Of a stretch of DNA of 5,602 bases, positions 1 to 5,602 are shown one piece after another; within the stretch, counting starts at the first letter, position 1; the number at the start of each line of letters is the position of its first letter. The stretch lies in NCBI GenBank assembly GCA_024413875.1, contig JAKSVY010000075.1, positions 1 through 5,602 on the forward strand, read 5' to 3'. Under the pieces are notes generated by a model. The model saw nothing but the letters and a program-made list of their open reading frames with translations, did no database searches and was not told where the DNA came from. Made by a program: the position numbers and the translations under genes. This DNA is from Bacilli bacterium (GTDB lineage Bacteria > Bacillota_I > Bacilli_A > RFN20 > CAG-826).

Positions 1-1
1 T

Positions 2-1489
2 GCCGGTCTTGAAGAAATCTCAACAGGTGAGTTCTTAATCGAGGGAAAACTTACAAACTTTGTTCCTCCAAAAGACCGTAATATTTCGATGGTTTTCCAA
101 AACTACGCTTTATATCCACATATGAGTGTTTATAAGAATATGGCGTATGGATTAAAAATCAAAAAAGATTATTTTCCAATCTATGAAAACGACGAAGAAA
201 TTAATAAGTTATTAACAGAAGTTCAAGAAGCCAAAGCTCGTCTTAACCTTATTGTTAAGAAGATGATTAAAGACAGCAATAACTCAGAACTCGTTAATCA
301 ATATATGGAGAATTTTAATTTCATTAATTCTTCATTAGAACAAGTTTTAAAAATCCGTAAACCTGTAGTGGGTTTAGATGAAAAGCGTATTGAACGTATT
401 AAAAAGGACATTAGTGCTAATATTAATGAACTTGAATACGTTAAAAAACTAATCAAAGAAGAGGAAGAATTTGAAGTTCAAAAAAACAAAAAAGTTGCTG
501 AACTTGAAAATAAGATTGCTGAAGTTAAAAGCGCAGAACAACCAGATGAGAAGTTATTAACAAAACTTGAAAAACAAGTTGAACTCGAAAATAAATATGG
601 TTCTGATCCTGAACTTATTGCAATGTTTAAAAATGATATTACTTCCCTTGAAAATATCATTAAAGAAAAAGAAACAGAACTCAAAGAAGTTGAAGCAGGA
701 GATACTCCAATTTTAAAATATCGTCATTACTACGGTTATGAGATTGATGCAGAAATTTTCCACGCGGCTTCAATTCTTGATCTTGAATTATATTTACATA
801 GACTTCCATCAGCATTGTCTGGCGGTCAACGTCAACGTGTTGCTCTTGGTAGAGCTATTGTCCGTAGACCAAAAGTCTTCTTAATGGATGAACCATTATC
901 AAACTTAGATGCTAAGTTAAGAGTTCAAACAAGAGGCGAAATTTTAAAATTACATAAACGTGTTGGTGCAACAACAATCTATGTTACTCACGATCAAACC
1001 GAGGCTATGACTTTAGCTGATCGTATTGTTGTTATGAAAGATGGTAGAGTTCAACAAATTGATAAACCATTAGTTTGTTTTGGAGATCCTGCAAATATGT
1101 TTGTTGCTGGATTTATTGGCTCACCTGCAATGAACTTTATTCATGGTAAATATGAAAACAATGTCTTCACTTCTTTAGATGGCTCGTTAACAGTTAAAGT
1201 AAGTGAAAATGATGCAAAAGCCTTAGATAATCACGGAAGTGACGTTGTTTTAGGTATTAGACCAGAACATTTGGTTTATGGTAAAGCAAAAGAAAATAAT
1301 GTAACTGTTAAGGTTACAGGAATTGAAATGCTTGGTAGTGAAACGGTTATTTATTCATTACTTGGCGAAAATAGCATTTCTATTAAAACTGATAAAGCAG
1401 TTAATGGAGATGCGACAGAAGTTGAAGTATCATTCGATAACTCTAAATTCTATTTCTTTGATGAAAAGACAACTTTAAGAATTAAATAG
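2..1489 (+). CDS. Sugar-type ABC transporter ATP-binding protein (UgpC/MsmK/MalK family), 5' end missing, with large internal insert
   Basis: This is the ATPase subunit that hydrolyses ATP on the cytoplasmic face to power a carbohydrate-type importer. The frame is open from position 2 (AGLEEISTGEF...), so the ATG at 89 is an internal methionine in the Q-loop strand (MVFQNYALYPHMSVYKN), not the start. Counting that Met as residue 1, visible motifs are the Q-loop Gln4, signature LSGGQRQRVALGRA at 243-256, Walker B VFLMDEP at 263-269, D-loop SNLDAKLR at 271-278, and H-loop His301 in YVTHDQTEAM. A TOBE-like C-terminal regulatory domain follows from about 340 (GFIGSPAMNF, LGIRPEHL). The missing N-terminus with Walker A would add roughly 50 residues, giving about 545 against about 370 for the usual family member. 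The excess is an insert at residues 27-216. The subfamily is secure. The substrate cannot be told, since these ATPases can serve several permeases. It ends in TAG, 32 bases before the first lipoprotein. Confidence 0.95.
   Translation, partial: AGLEEISTGEFLIEGKLTNFVPPKDRNISMVFQNYALYPHMSVYKNMAYGLKIKKDYFPIYENDEEINKLLTEVQEAKARLNLIVKKMIKDSNNSELVNQYMENFNFINSSLEQVLKIRKPVVGLDEKRIERIKKDISANINELEYVKKLIKEEEEFEVQKNKKVAELENKIAEVKSAEQPDEKLLTKLEKQVELENKYGSDPELIAMFKNDITSLENIIKEKETELKEVEAGDTPILKYRHYYGYEIDAEIFHAASILDLELYLHRLPSALSGGQRQRVALGRAIVRRPKVFLMDEPLSNLDAKLRVQTRGEILKLHKRVGATTIYVTHDQTEAMTLADRIVVMKDGRVQQIDKPLVCFGDPANMFVAGFIGSPAMNFIHGKYENNVFTSLDGSLTVKVSENDAKALDNHGSDVVLGIRPEHLVYGKAKENNVTVKVTGIEMLGSETVIYSLLGENSISIKTDKAVNGDATEVEVSFDNSKFYFFDEKTTLRIK
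167..733 (+). other. Coiled-coil-like insert within the ABC ATPase helical subdomain
   Basis: This in-frame stretch of about 190 codons interrupts the ATPase between GLKIKK after the Q-loop and YEIDAEIFHAASILDL, which resumes the normal family sequence before LSGGQ. It is dominated by Glu, Lys, Leu, Ile and Asn with few Gly or Pro, and falls into several probable helices separated by breaks at KPVVGLDEK, EQPDEK, YGSDPE and EAGDTP. No Cys, Trp or catalytic motif is seen. The flanking conserved motifs are intact, so the protein should still bind and hydrolyse ATP. From memory, mycoplasmal UgpC-like ATPases are also longer than usual; I could not check whether their insert is the same. The boundaries are good to about five residues. 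A regulatory or partner-binding role is a guess. Confidence 0.8.
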
Positions 1490-1509
1490 TTAGAATGATA
1501 GTTTTGCCG

Positions 1510-1516
1510 AAAGGAG
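1510..1516 (+). promoter_or_regulatory. Ribosome binding site of the first lipoprotein
   Basis: AAAGGAG lies five bases before the ATG at 1522. It decides the start: the in-frame ATG at 1495 has no Shine-Dalgarno sequence and would put nine residues (MIVLPKGAF) in front of an otherwise standard lipoprotein signal peptide. Confidence 0.85.
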
Positions 1517-1521
1517 CTTTT

Positions 1522-2706
1522 ATGAAAAGAAAATCCGTAATTGAGTTACTTGGTGTAGTTGCAGTTGCTTGTTCTCTTTTTGGATGCAATAAACAAGTTA
1601 AAGAAAAAGAATATACCGTTAAATTTATTAATCTTGATGGTAGTTTAATTGATGAGACTATTTATAAAGGTGGCCACACGATTGTTCCACCTGATGACAT
1701 TCAAGACTACGATGTTAATAGTGAGTGCCATCGTTATTTCTTTAAAGGTTACTATGACTTAGATAACCAAACTCCTTTTTCAATCGGTACAAAAGCAACT
1801 AAAAATGCTACTTACCAAGCAAAATTTGATATTAAAGATAAACATATATTTAACTCAGTTAATTACAGTTGGTCAGATAGCGAATGCCTTGCTGAAGCGA
1901 ATTGTATTTTCTGCAATAACAAGATTTCCGAAACTGGACACTCAGTTAGAGTAGATGATAAGGAAACTCCATGTTATGAACAATATCATTTCGAATCTAC
2001 TTTTGACACGATTGGTTTTGATACCCAAACTTCTGAATCAAAAAGAACAGTTGTTGGCGAACATGCGTTTACTAAAGACTTCGCAAAAGACTATATTGGT
2101 AAATCAGGTAAATTTTATTGTGAATATTGCGGCGATTTAAATCCTACAAGTGTGAGCCCAAAAGCTAATGCATCAACTGTAAATGAAGTCAATTTTGCAT
2201 TTGATACATTTGGAAGCCAAGTTTCATTAGTAGGAAGTAGTGGTGCATATAAAGGCGAAACCAAGCTTTTAGAAGGCGCAGTTAGACAAAATTTAAATTC
2301 ACCAAGTTCATTATTATTTAAAACATCACTCGCAGACAAATATGAAATTGGTTATGCGGAAATTAAATTAGAACTCCCAAGAGTTAACTATAACTTATAT
2401 AAACAAGTATCTTTCGATATTTTATTTGATGACGCAACATACGGAGTTAGTTTCAAAGAAAGAACTTGGTATGAAGTTGGTACAGCGGATATTTCAGGCA
2501 TCTTTGTTGATACTACATTAGAAATTAACTACGATTCTACTCTAGGAAATTACAACGCTGTTATTAAACACAAAGATAAATCTATTGAAAGAGAAACACC
2601 TCTTGAAAGTGAAATAGTGGATGGCTCTAAATCATTAGAGATTCATTTTAATTCTATGTTCTTTAATGATGTTACTATATCTAATCTTAGTTTAATTGAG
2701 AAGTAG
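1522..2706 (+). CDS. Surface lipoprotein with InlB-B-like repeat and one C-terminal beta-rich module
   Basis: A predicted 394-residue membrane-anchored extracellular protein of unknown function. It starts MKRK, followed by a hydrophobic segment (LLGVVAVACSLF) and a lipobox-like LFGC with Cys22 as the probable lipidated residue; Phe at -2 is not the commonest choice. Residues 31-102 resemble a Listeria-Bacteroides (InlB B-type) repeat: YTVKF, a DG turn, a KGYYD stretch where family members often have GWY, and a closing YQAKF. Residues 108-131 form a His/Cys-rich stretch ending CIFC, and a second header runs from His181 to CEYC (Cys200, Cys203). The C-terminal module from 181 on carries LPRVNY (285-290), Tyr307-Gly, EIVDGSKS (364-371) and the closing strand TISNLSLIE. 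It is related to the repeated modules of the next gene. Nothing resembles a solute-binding protein of the usual sugar families. The ATPase gene ends 32 bases upstream and the next gene starts 9 bases downstream, so co-transcription is likely. Confidence 0.88.
   Translation: MKRKSVIELLGVVAVACSLFGCNKQVKEKEYTVKFINLDGSLIDETIYKGGHTIVPPDDIQDYDVNSECHRYFFKGYYDLDNQTPFSIGTKATKNATYQAKFDIKDKHIFNSVNYSWSDSECLAEANCIFCNNKISETGHSVRVDDKETPCYEQYHFESTFDTIGFDTQTSESKRTVVGEHAFTKDFAKDYIGKSGKFYCEYCGDLNPTSVSPKANASTVNEVNFAFDTFGSQVSLVGSSGAYKGETKLLEGAVRQNLNSPSSLLFKTSLADKYEIGYAEIKLELPRVNYNLYKQVSFDILFDDATYGVSFKERTWYEVGTADISGIFVDTTLEINYDSTLGNYNAVIKHKDKSIERETPLESEIVDGSKSLEIHFNSMFFNDVTISNLSLIEK
1612..1827 (+). other. InlB-B / Listeria-Bacteroides-like repeat domain
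   Basis: Residues 31-102 of the first lipoprotein fit the pattern of this small beta domain: a YTVKF strand, a DG turn, TIYKGGHTI with a following PP, an aromatic FFKGYYD, a TPF, and a final TYQAKF strand. Such repeats are common in surface proteins of low-GC Gram-positives and act as spacers or adhesion modules. Only one copy is present, and the usual Trp of GWY is Tyr. Assigned by pattern only. Confidence 0.65.
2062..2703 (+). repeat. Beta-rich module, copy in first lipoprotein
   Basis: Residues 181-394. It opens with His181, then CEYC 19 residues later, and continues with LPRVNY, Tyr-Gly 21 residues after the Pro, EIVDGSKSLE and the C-terminal strand. The order and spacing match the copies in the neighbouring gene, although overall sequence is well diverged, so this is an old duplication. 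It is the only copy with Tyr instead of Trp at the aromatic-Gly position. Confidence 0.75.
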
Positions 2707-2710
2707 GAGG
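2705..2710 (+). promoter_or_regulatory. Ribosome binding site of the second lipoprotein, overlapping the previous stop
   Basis: AGGAGG begins inside the TAG stop codon (2704-2706) of the preceding gene and lies five bases before the ATG at 2716. A ribosome terminating on the first lipoprotein therefore sits on the initiation site of the second, which suggests coupled translation and related expression levels. Confidence 0.88.
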
Positions 2711-2715
2711 TTTTT

Positions 2716-5448
2716 ATGAAAAGTAATTTATTAAGATACGCTACGTTATTAACAAGTCTTAGTTTACTAAGCTCTTGCGGTAAAGTAGTTTCACCAAATA
2801 GTAAAGAAAATAGTATTGAAGGCTTACTCGCATCATATAGTGTTGACTGTGGATCTAAATTTGAAAATGAAATTTCAAAAGTCACATCTTTATCTGGGGA
2901 TTTAACATTTAATTATTACCTCGATGAGGGTCTTACTCAAAAATATTATGATATGAAGTTTGATGGATTGCTTGGTTCATTAAATGGCAGTGCATCATCA
3001 GATTATTGGGTTCAAGCTGTAGCTGGTGGCGGTTCAACAGGATATCAAGAAGTTAAACAAGTCGCAAAAATTACTGCAAGTTGTGTTGCTTCAGAAACTC
3101 CTAATATACCAACCGATTGTATTTCTTATAAACAAACCGCTTGTGAGTATTGTAAAAACAATTTAGGTGAAGGCGTTTTAATGGAAGATTCCGATATTGT
3201 TCTTTACAAGTTAGAGAATGAACAACCAGTTTTTAACTACGGTATCACTAGCGCCACACTTATCAAAGAAGAAGTATCGCATGAACCATTTAAAGTTGGC
3301 GATTATAGATTCGCGTGCTTTGATGATGGTGTAAAAACAAATATTGTTGTTCTTCCTAGAATCAATTTTGTTGCGTACCATGATCAAGATATCGTTATTA
3401 AATTTAGAACTAACAACAGAACAGACTGGGGTAATCCAAAGTATTGTGTTACTTTTGGTACAGACGAAGAAGCTTCGAACCTCTTTGATGGAACAAAAGA
3501 ACCAAGCTGGCCAGAAAACGCTGATTCAGCATTAATGCTTAATTATTCTAGCGAAACTAAAGTTTTAAAAATCCGTTCTTTAGGTAATGAACAAAAAGAA
3601 GTTGAAATTAATGATGCTGAAATTGCAAGCGGAGCAAAAAATATCACTCTTAACGCAAAAGGCGCTTCTCGTTCAATTGCATTCTTTGAAAATTGTATTG
3701 AATTAAGACATACCCATGATTGGTATGAACATCCTGTTTCTTCTAGAGAATTAATTGGTTACAAAGTTAGACAATGTAAGATTTGTAAGGAATCTGAACC
3801 TTCAGATGAAATCATGACTACTGAAGATATTAATTTCTATGGACCAAATGCTTATGGAGCAGATGCTCAAATTAAAGTAAGCGCAACTCAAGAAGGTAAT
3901 AGAGGATTAGCTGGCGGTATTATGTGGTCAAATAATACTGATGGCTCAGCAGATATGCATGTATCATTACCAAGAGTAAATTACACGCTATTTGATAATG
4001 TAGTATTTGAATTTGGAACAAACTCAGATACATGGGGTGGTAGCCAAGTTAGATTAAGTATCAATGGTGCTAATGATTTACTAGATATTTCGAATGCAAA
4101 ATACGTTTATGGTGCAATCGAAGTTGCTTATGACAAAGAAAACGCAAAATTAGATGTTACATCTAGAACTTCAAATGGAGTAGTAAAGTCAGTCGTTATT
4201 ACTGATACTGATGTAATAAATGGAACAAAATCTATTGAAGGTACATTCAATCTCGGAATGTATAGAAACTTCTATTTAAATAAGATCGAATTAAACCACA
4301 CAGAACACGTATTACAAAATTTAAGAGGCTCTTTATCTTCTATCGGATATAAAGTCGGCTTATGTGAAGTTTGTTTAGTTGAAGAAGTGTCAAATGTTCC
4401 TATGACTAGTTCAGATGTTCAATTCACTGATGCAAGTTCGTATGGAGCAAATGCAGCTTCAACAATCCACTCAAGCTTAGAGGGTAATAATAATCTTCAA
4501 GGTGGCATTTACTGGGTTAATAATACAGGATCATCTCAAGATGTTGCTGTATCATTCCCTAAAGTAAATTACAGTGTATTCGATAATGTCTTATTTGAAT
4601 TCCGCACAAATGTAGATACATGGGGAGGAAGTCAAGTTAGATTAAGCATTAATTCTGCTAATGACTTACTTGATTTATCTGGTTCACAATACCCATATGG
4701 TGTAATTGAATTTAAATACAATTCATCAGAAGACAAGTTAAATGTCACATCAAGAACTTCAAACGGAGTAGTAAAATCAATCGTTGTTACTGATACAGAT
4801 GTCATTAATGGCACAAAGTCATTATCAGGTACATTCAATCTTGGTATGTATAGATGTTTCTATTTAAATAAGGTTGAATTGAATCATAATGAACACGTTC
4901 TTGGAGAAACTACTGGTTCAACAGAAGTTATCGGTTACAAAGTCGGTATTTGTTCAGAATGTCTTGAAGAAGTTGAAACAACAATCCCTATGACAAACTC
5001 AGATATTGATATGTCAAAAGGTTATGGAGTTAACGCAGAAGCAATTGAAGGCGATACAATTAAGTTACGTCCATACGACGGAGTTAAATACGTTGTTAGT
5101 GATGGTTCAAACGGTGTTGGCTGGTTAGTTATGCCAAGAGTTAACTTCAATGCATTCAATAGTGTTAGAGTTACAATGATTAACCTCACACTTTGGGGAA
5201 GAATTGGATTTGATGCAGAACACACTATCGGTGGATTTGGTGATGGTGGTGCAACATCATACGTCTACTTAGATTTTGCTAAATCAGGTGACAATATTGA
5301 AGTTACATTATCTTATCCAACTAAAGGTGCATCAATTAGTACAACATTAACTGATGCAGATGTCATTAATGGTACAAGCTCATTTAGACTTTACCATTCA
5401 CAAGGTGCATATTCTTCATTCTGCATTCAAGGTGTTACTGTTGAATAG
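2716..5448 (+). CDS. Large surface lipoprotein with four tandem beta-rich modules
   Basis: A predicted 910-residue extracellular lipoprotein of unknown function. The signal peptide (MKSNLLRYATLLTSLSLLSSC) ends in a good lipobox, LSSC, with lipidated Cys21. Residues 22-120 are unrecognised and include a Ser/Asn-rich start. Four modules follow: residues 121-331, 332-527, 528-723 and 724-910. Each has a CxxC header (Cys143/146, 354/357, 550/553, 746/749), a PRVN-type motif (at 213, 418, 614, 806), a Trp-Gly (Trp238, 440, 636, 827) and a DVINGTKS-like motif (near 302, 499, 695, 882), and ends in a beta strand. The middle two are closest to each other. There are no long helices, no transmembrane segment after the signal peptide, no sortase motif and no enzyme motif I recognise. 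It shares its module with the gene just upstream. The repeated, beta-rich, Trp-containing design suggests multivalent ligand binding, possibly glycan binding; this is inference. An adhesin is the main alternative. Confidence 0.9.
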   Translation: MKSNLLRYATLLTSLSLLSSCGKVVSPNSKENSIEGLLASYSVDCGSKFENEISKVTSLSGDLTFNYYLDEGLTQKYYDMKFDGLLGSLNGSASSDYWVQAVAGGGSTGYQEVKQVAKITASCVASETPNIPTDCISYKQTACEYCKNNLGEGVLMEDSDIVLYKLENEQPVFNYGITSATLIKEEVSHEPFKVGDYRFACFDDGVKTNIVVLPRINFVAYHDQDIVIKFRTNNRTDWGNPKYCVTFGTDEEASNLFDGTKEPSWPENADSALMLNYSSETKVLKIRSLGNEQKEVEINDAEIASGAKNITLNAKGASRSIAFFENCIELRHTHDWYEHPVSSRELIGYKVRQCKICKESEPSDEIMTTEDINFYGPNAYGADAQIKVSATQEGNRGLAGGIMWSNNTDGSADMHVSLPRVNYTLFDNVVFEFGTNSDTWGGSQVRLSINGANDLLDISNAKYVYGAIEVAYDKENAKLDVTSRTSNGVVKSVVITDTDVINGTKSIEGTFNLGMYRNFYLNKIELNHTEHVLQNLRGSLSSIGYKVGLCEVCLVEEVSNVPMTSSDVQFTDASSYGANAASTIHSSLEGNNNLQGGIYWVNNTGSSQDVAVSFPKVNYSVFDNVLFEFRTNVDTWGGSQVRLSINSANDLLDLSGSQYPYGVIEFKYNSSEDKLNVTSRTSNGVVKSIVVTDTDVINGTKSLSGTFNLGMYRCFYLNKVELNHNEHVLGETTGSTEVIGYKVGICSECLEEVETTIPMTNSDIDMSKGYGVNAEAIEGDTIKLRPYDGVKYVVSDGSNGVGWLVMPRVNFNAFNSVRVTMINLTLWGRIGFDAEHTIGGFGDGGATSYVYLDFAKSGDNIEVTLSYPTKGASISTTLTDADVINGTSSFRLYHSQGAYSSFCIQGVTVE
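3076..3708 (+). repeat. Module copy 1 of second lipoprotein (divergent)
   Basis: Residues 121-331. The header is altered: Cys123, Cys135 and CEYC at 143-146, with Tyr138-Lys139 five residues before the CxxC as in the later GYK headers, but without the opening His. LPRINF (213-218), FRTN...DWGN with Trp238, AEIASGAKNI (301-310) and the strand ending ENCIELR follow. It is longer than the next copies because of extra residues around 250-270. Confidence 0.7.
3709..4296 (+). repeat. Module copy 2 of second lipoprotein
   Basis: Residues 332-527, 196 residues. It has HTHDW at the start, IGYKV then CKIC (354-357), LPRVNY (418-423), TWGGSQVRLSIN with Trp440, TSRTSNGVVKS, DVINGTKS (499-506) and the closing strand NFYLNKIELN. 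It aligns without gaps to copy 3. Confidence 0.9.
4297..4884 (+). repeat. Module copy 3 of second lipoprotein
   Basis: Residues 528-723, also 196 residues. It has HTEHVL, IGYKV then CEVC (550-553), FPKVNY (614-619), TWGGSQVRLSIN with Trp636, TSRTSNGVVKS, DVINGTKS (695-702) and CFYLNKVELN. By hand count it is identical to copy 2 at about 43 of 98 positions in its first half and about 74 of 98 in its second. Confidence 0.9.
4885..5445 (+). repeat. Module copy 4 of second lipoprotein (C-terminal)
   Basis: Residues 724-910. The header is close to copy 3 (HNEHVL, IGYKV, CSEC at 746-749), but the body is diverged: MPRVNF (806-811), LWGR with Trp827, a Gly-rich stretch near 839-846 in place of SQVRLSIN, DADVINGTSS (881-889) and a final strand CIQGVTVE that ends the protein. 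It is slightly shorter than copies 2 and 3. Confidence 0.82.
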
Positions 5449-5495
5449 TATTACAAAAAATATCTTGAAATTTTTAAGTAAACACAACAGCATTT

Positions 5496-5503
5496 AAGGG
5501 GGA
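5496..5503 (+). promoter_or_regulatory. Ribosome binding site of the partial downstream gene
   Basis: AAGGGGGA is a near-consensus Shine-Dalgarno sequence six bases before the ATG at 5510. An in-frame TAA at 5495-5497 rules out a longer start. Confidence 0.75.
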
Positions 5504-5509
5504 TTAGTT

Positions 5510-5602
5510 ATGAAGCAATATAGAAATTTCTTCTCTAAAGATGAAGGTTCTGAAGATATCGCAAAAGGAACTGAACAAGTATTAAGAGATAAAGATGGAT
5601 AT
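5510..5602 (+). CDS. Start of a downstream gene, function unknown (3' end missing)
   Basis: Only 31 codons are inside the window, beginning MKQYRNFFSKDEGSEDIAKG and running to DKDGY at the edge. The piece is hydrophilic and mixed-charge, with no signal peptide and no hydrophobic segment, so it is not a third lipoprotein of the same kind. It begins 61 bases after the second lipoprotein with its own strong ribosome binding site. A cytoplasmic N-terminal tail of an ABC permease would fit the context, but nothing in the residues proves it; a soluble protein is equally possible. Confidence 0.7.
   Translation, partial: MKQYRNFFSKDEGSEDIAKGTEQVLRDKDGY

Noticed and set aside
89..91. ATG as start of the ABC ATPase
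   Set aside because: The frame is open to position 2 and upstream codons encode normal family sequence (AGLEEISTGEF..., PPKDRNIS) directly after where Walker A should be; the gene simply enters from outside the window.
478..684. Minus-strand open frame within the ATPase insert
   Set aside because: It is Ser/Phe-rich, the expected mirror of a Glu/Lys-rich coding strand, and has no start signal of its own. The same holds for the other minus-strand frames at 2115-2339, 2643-2885, 4632-4838 and 5022-5225.
1495..1497. Earlier ATG as start of the first lipoprotein
   Set aside because: It has no ribosome binding site and would bury the AAAGGAG sequence inside the gene and lengthen the signal peptide unnaturally; the ATG at 1522 is better.
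1955..2140. Short plus-strand frame inside the first lipoprotein
   Set aside because: It is an alternative frame in a well-supported gene, with low-complexity composition and no ribosome binding site; the frame at 3344-3535 is rejected for the same reason.
3709..4884. Recent tandem duplication or assembly artefact of module copies 2 and 3
   Set aside because: Silent differences are frequent throughout and the first halves are under half identical, so the copies are old and genuine.
1522..5448. Either lipoprotein being a classical sugar solute-binding protein
   Set aside because: Both are repetitive, beta-rich and Cys-containing with no two-lobed alpha/beta pattern or family motif; only the gene context hints at transport.
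5456..5475. Possible terminator hairpin after the second lipoprotein
   Set aside because: The inverted pair AAAAAT/ATTTTT is only six A-T pairs around an eight-base loop, too weak for a credible intrinsic terminator.
5465..5497. Possible promoter before the partial downstream gene
   Set aside because: TTGAAA at 5465 resembles a -35 box, but the position 17 bases downstream reads CAGCAT and the nearest AT-rich candidate (ATTTAA) is 21 bases away, so no proper -10 fits.

Overview
The window looks like one strand of a compact, AT-rich genome from a low-GC Gram-positive bacterium, most likely a Mollicutes-like or Erysipelotrichales-like member of the Bacilli. The reasons are A/T-ending codons, AGA alongside CGT for arginine, strong purine-rich ribosome binding sites, lipoprotein signal peptides, and an elongated UgpC/MsmK-type ATPase. 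All 12 tryptophans I can place are TGG and the reading frames contain no TGA, so the standard bacterial code fits better than the TGA=Trp code of Mycoplasma and Spiroplasma. The placement is inference; no marker gene is present.

Layout, all on the + strand: (1) positions 2-1489, the 3' part of a sugar-importer-type ABC ATPase (UgpC/MsmK/MalK family). Its Walker A lies just upstream of the window, and a charged, coiled-coil-like insert of about 190 residues separates the Q-loop from the LSGGQ signature. (2) 1522-2706, a lipoprotein of 394 residues with an InlB-B-like repeat, Cys-rich linkers and one C-terminal beta-rich module. (3) 2716-5448, a 910-residue lipoprotein carrying four tandem copies of the same module. 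(4) 5510-5602, the first 31 codons of a further gene, unrecognised. Gaps are 32, 9 and 61 bases, with no convincing terminator or promoter between genes, so the set reads as one operon.

The main observation is a module of about 190-210 residues present five times across the two lipoproteins. Each copy begins with a Cys-x2-Cys header, usually preceded by His and a GYK-like stretch. It then has a [LFM]P[RK][VI]N[YF] motif, an aromatic-Gly about 20-24 residues later (Trp in four copies, Tyr in one), a D-V-I-N-G-T-K-S-like motif, and a closing beta strand. Two central copies are in register at exactly 196 residues. I do not recognise the module as a named family. Its composition suggests an extracellular beta-sandwich, possibly carbohydrate-binding.

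A working model, inferred only: the two lipoproteins are membrane-anchored surface proteins that capture or bind a ligand, perhaps a host or dietary glycan, and are made together with the ATPase that powers a sugar importer. Neither resembles an ordinary sugar substrate-binding protein, and no permease is visible in the window.
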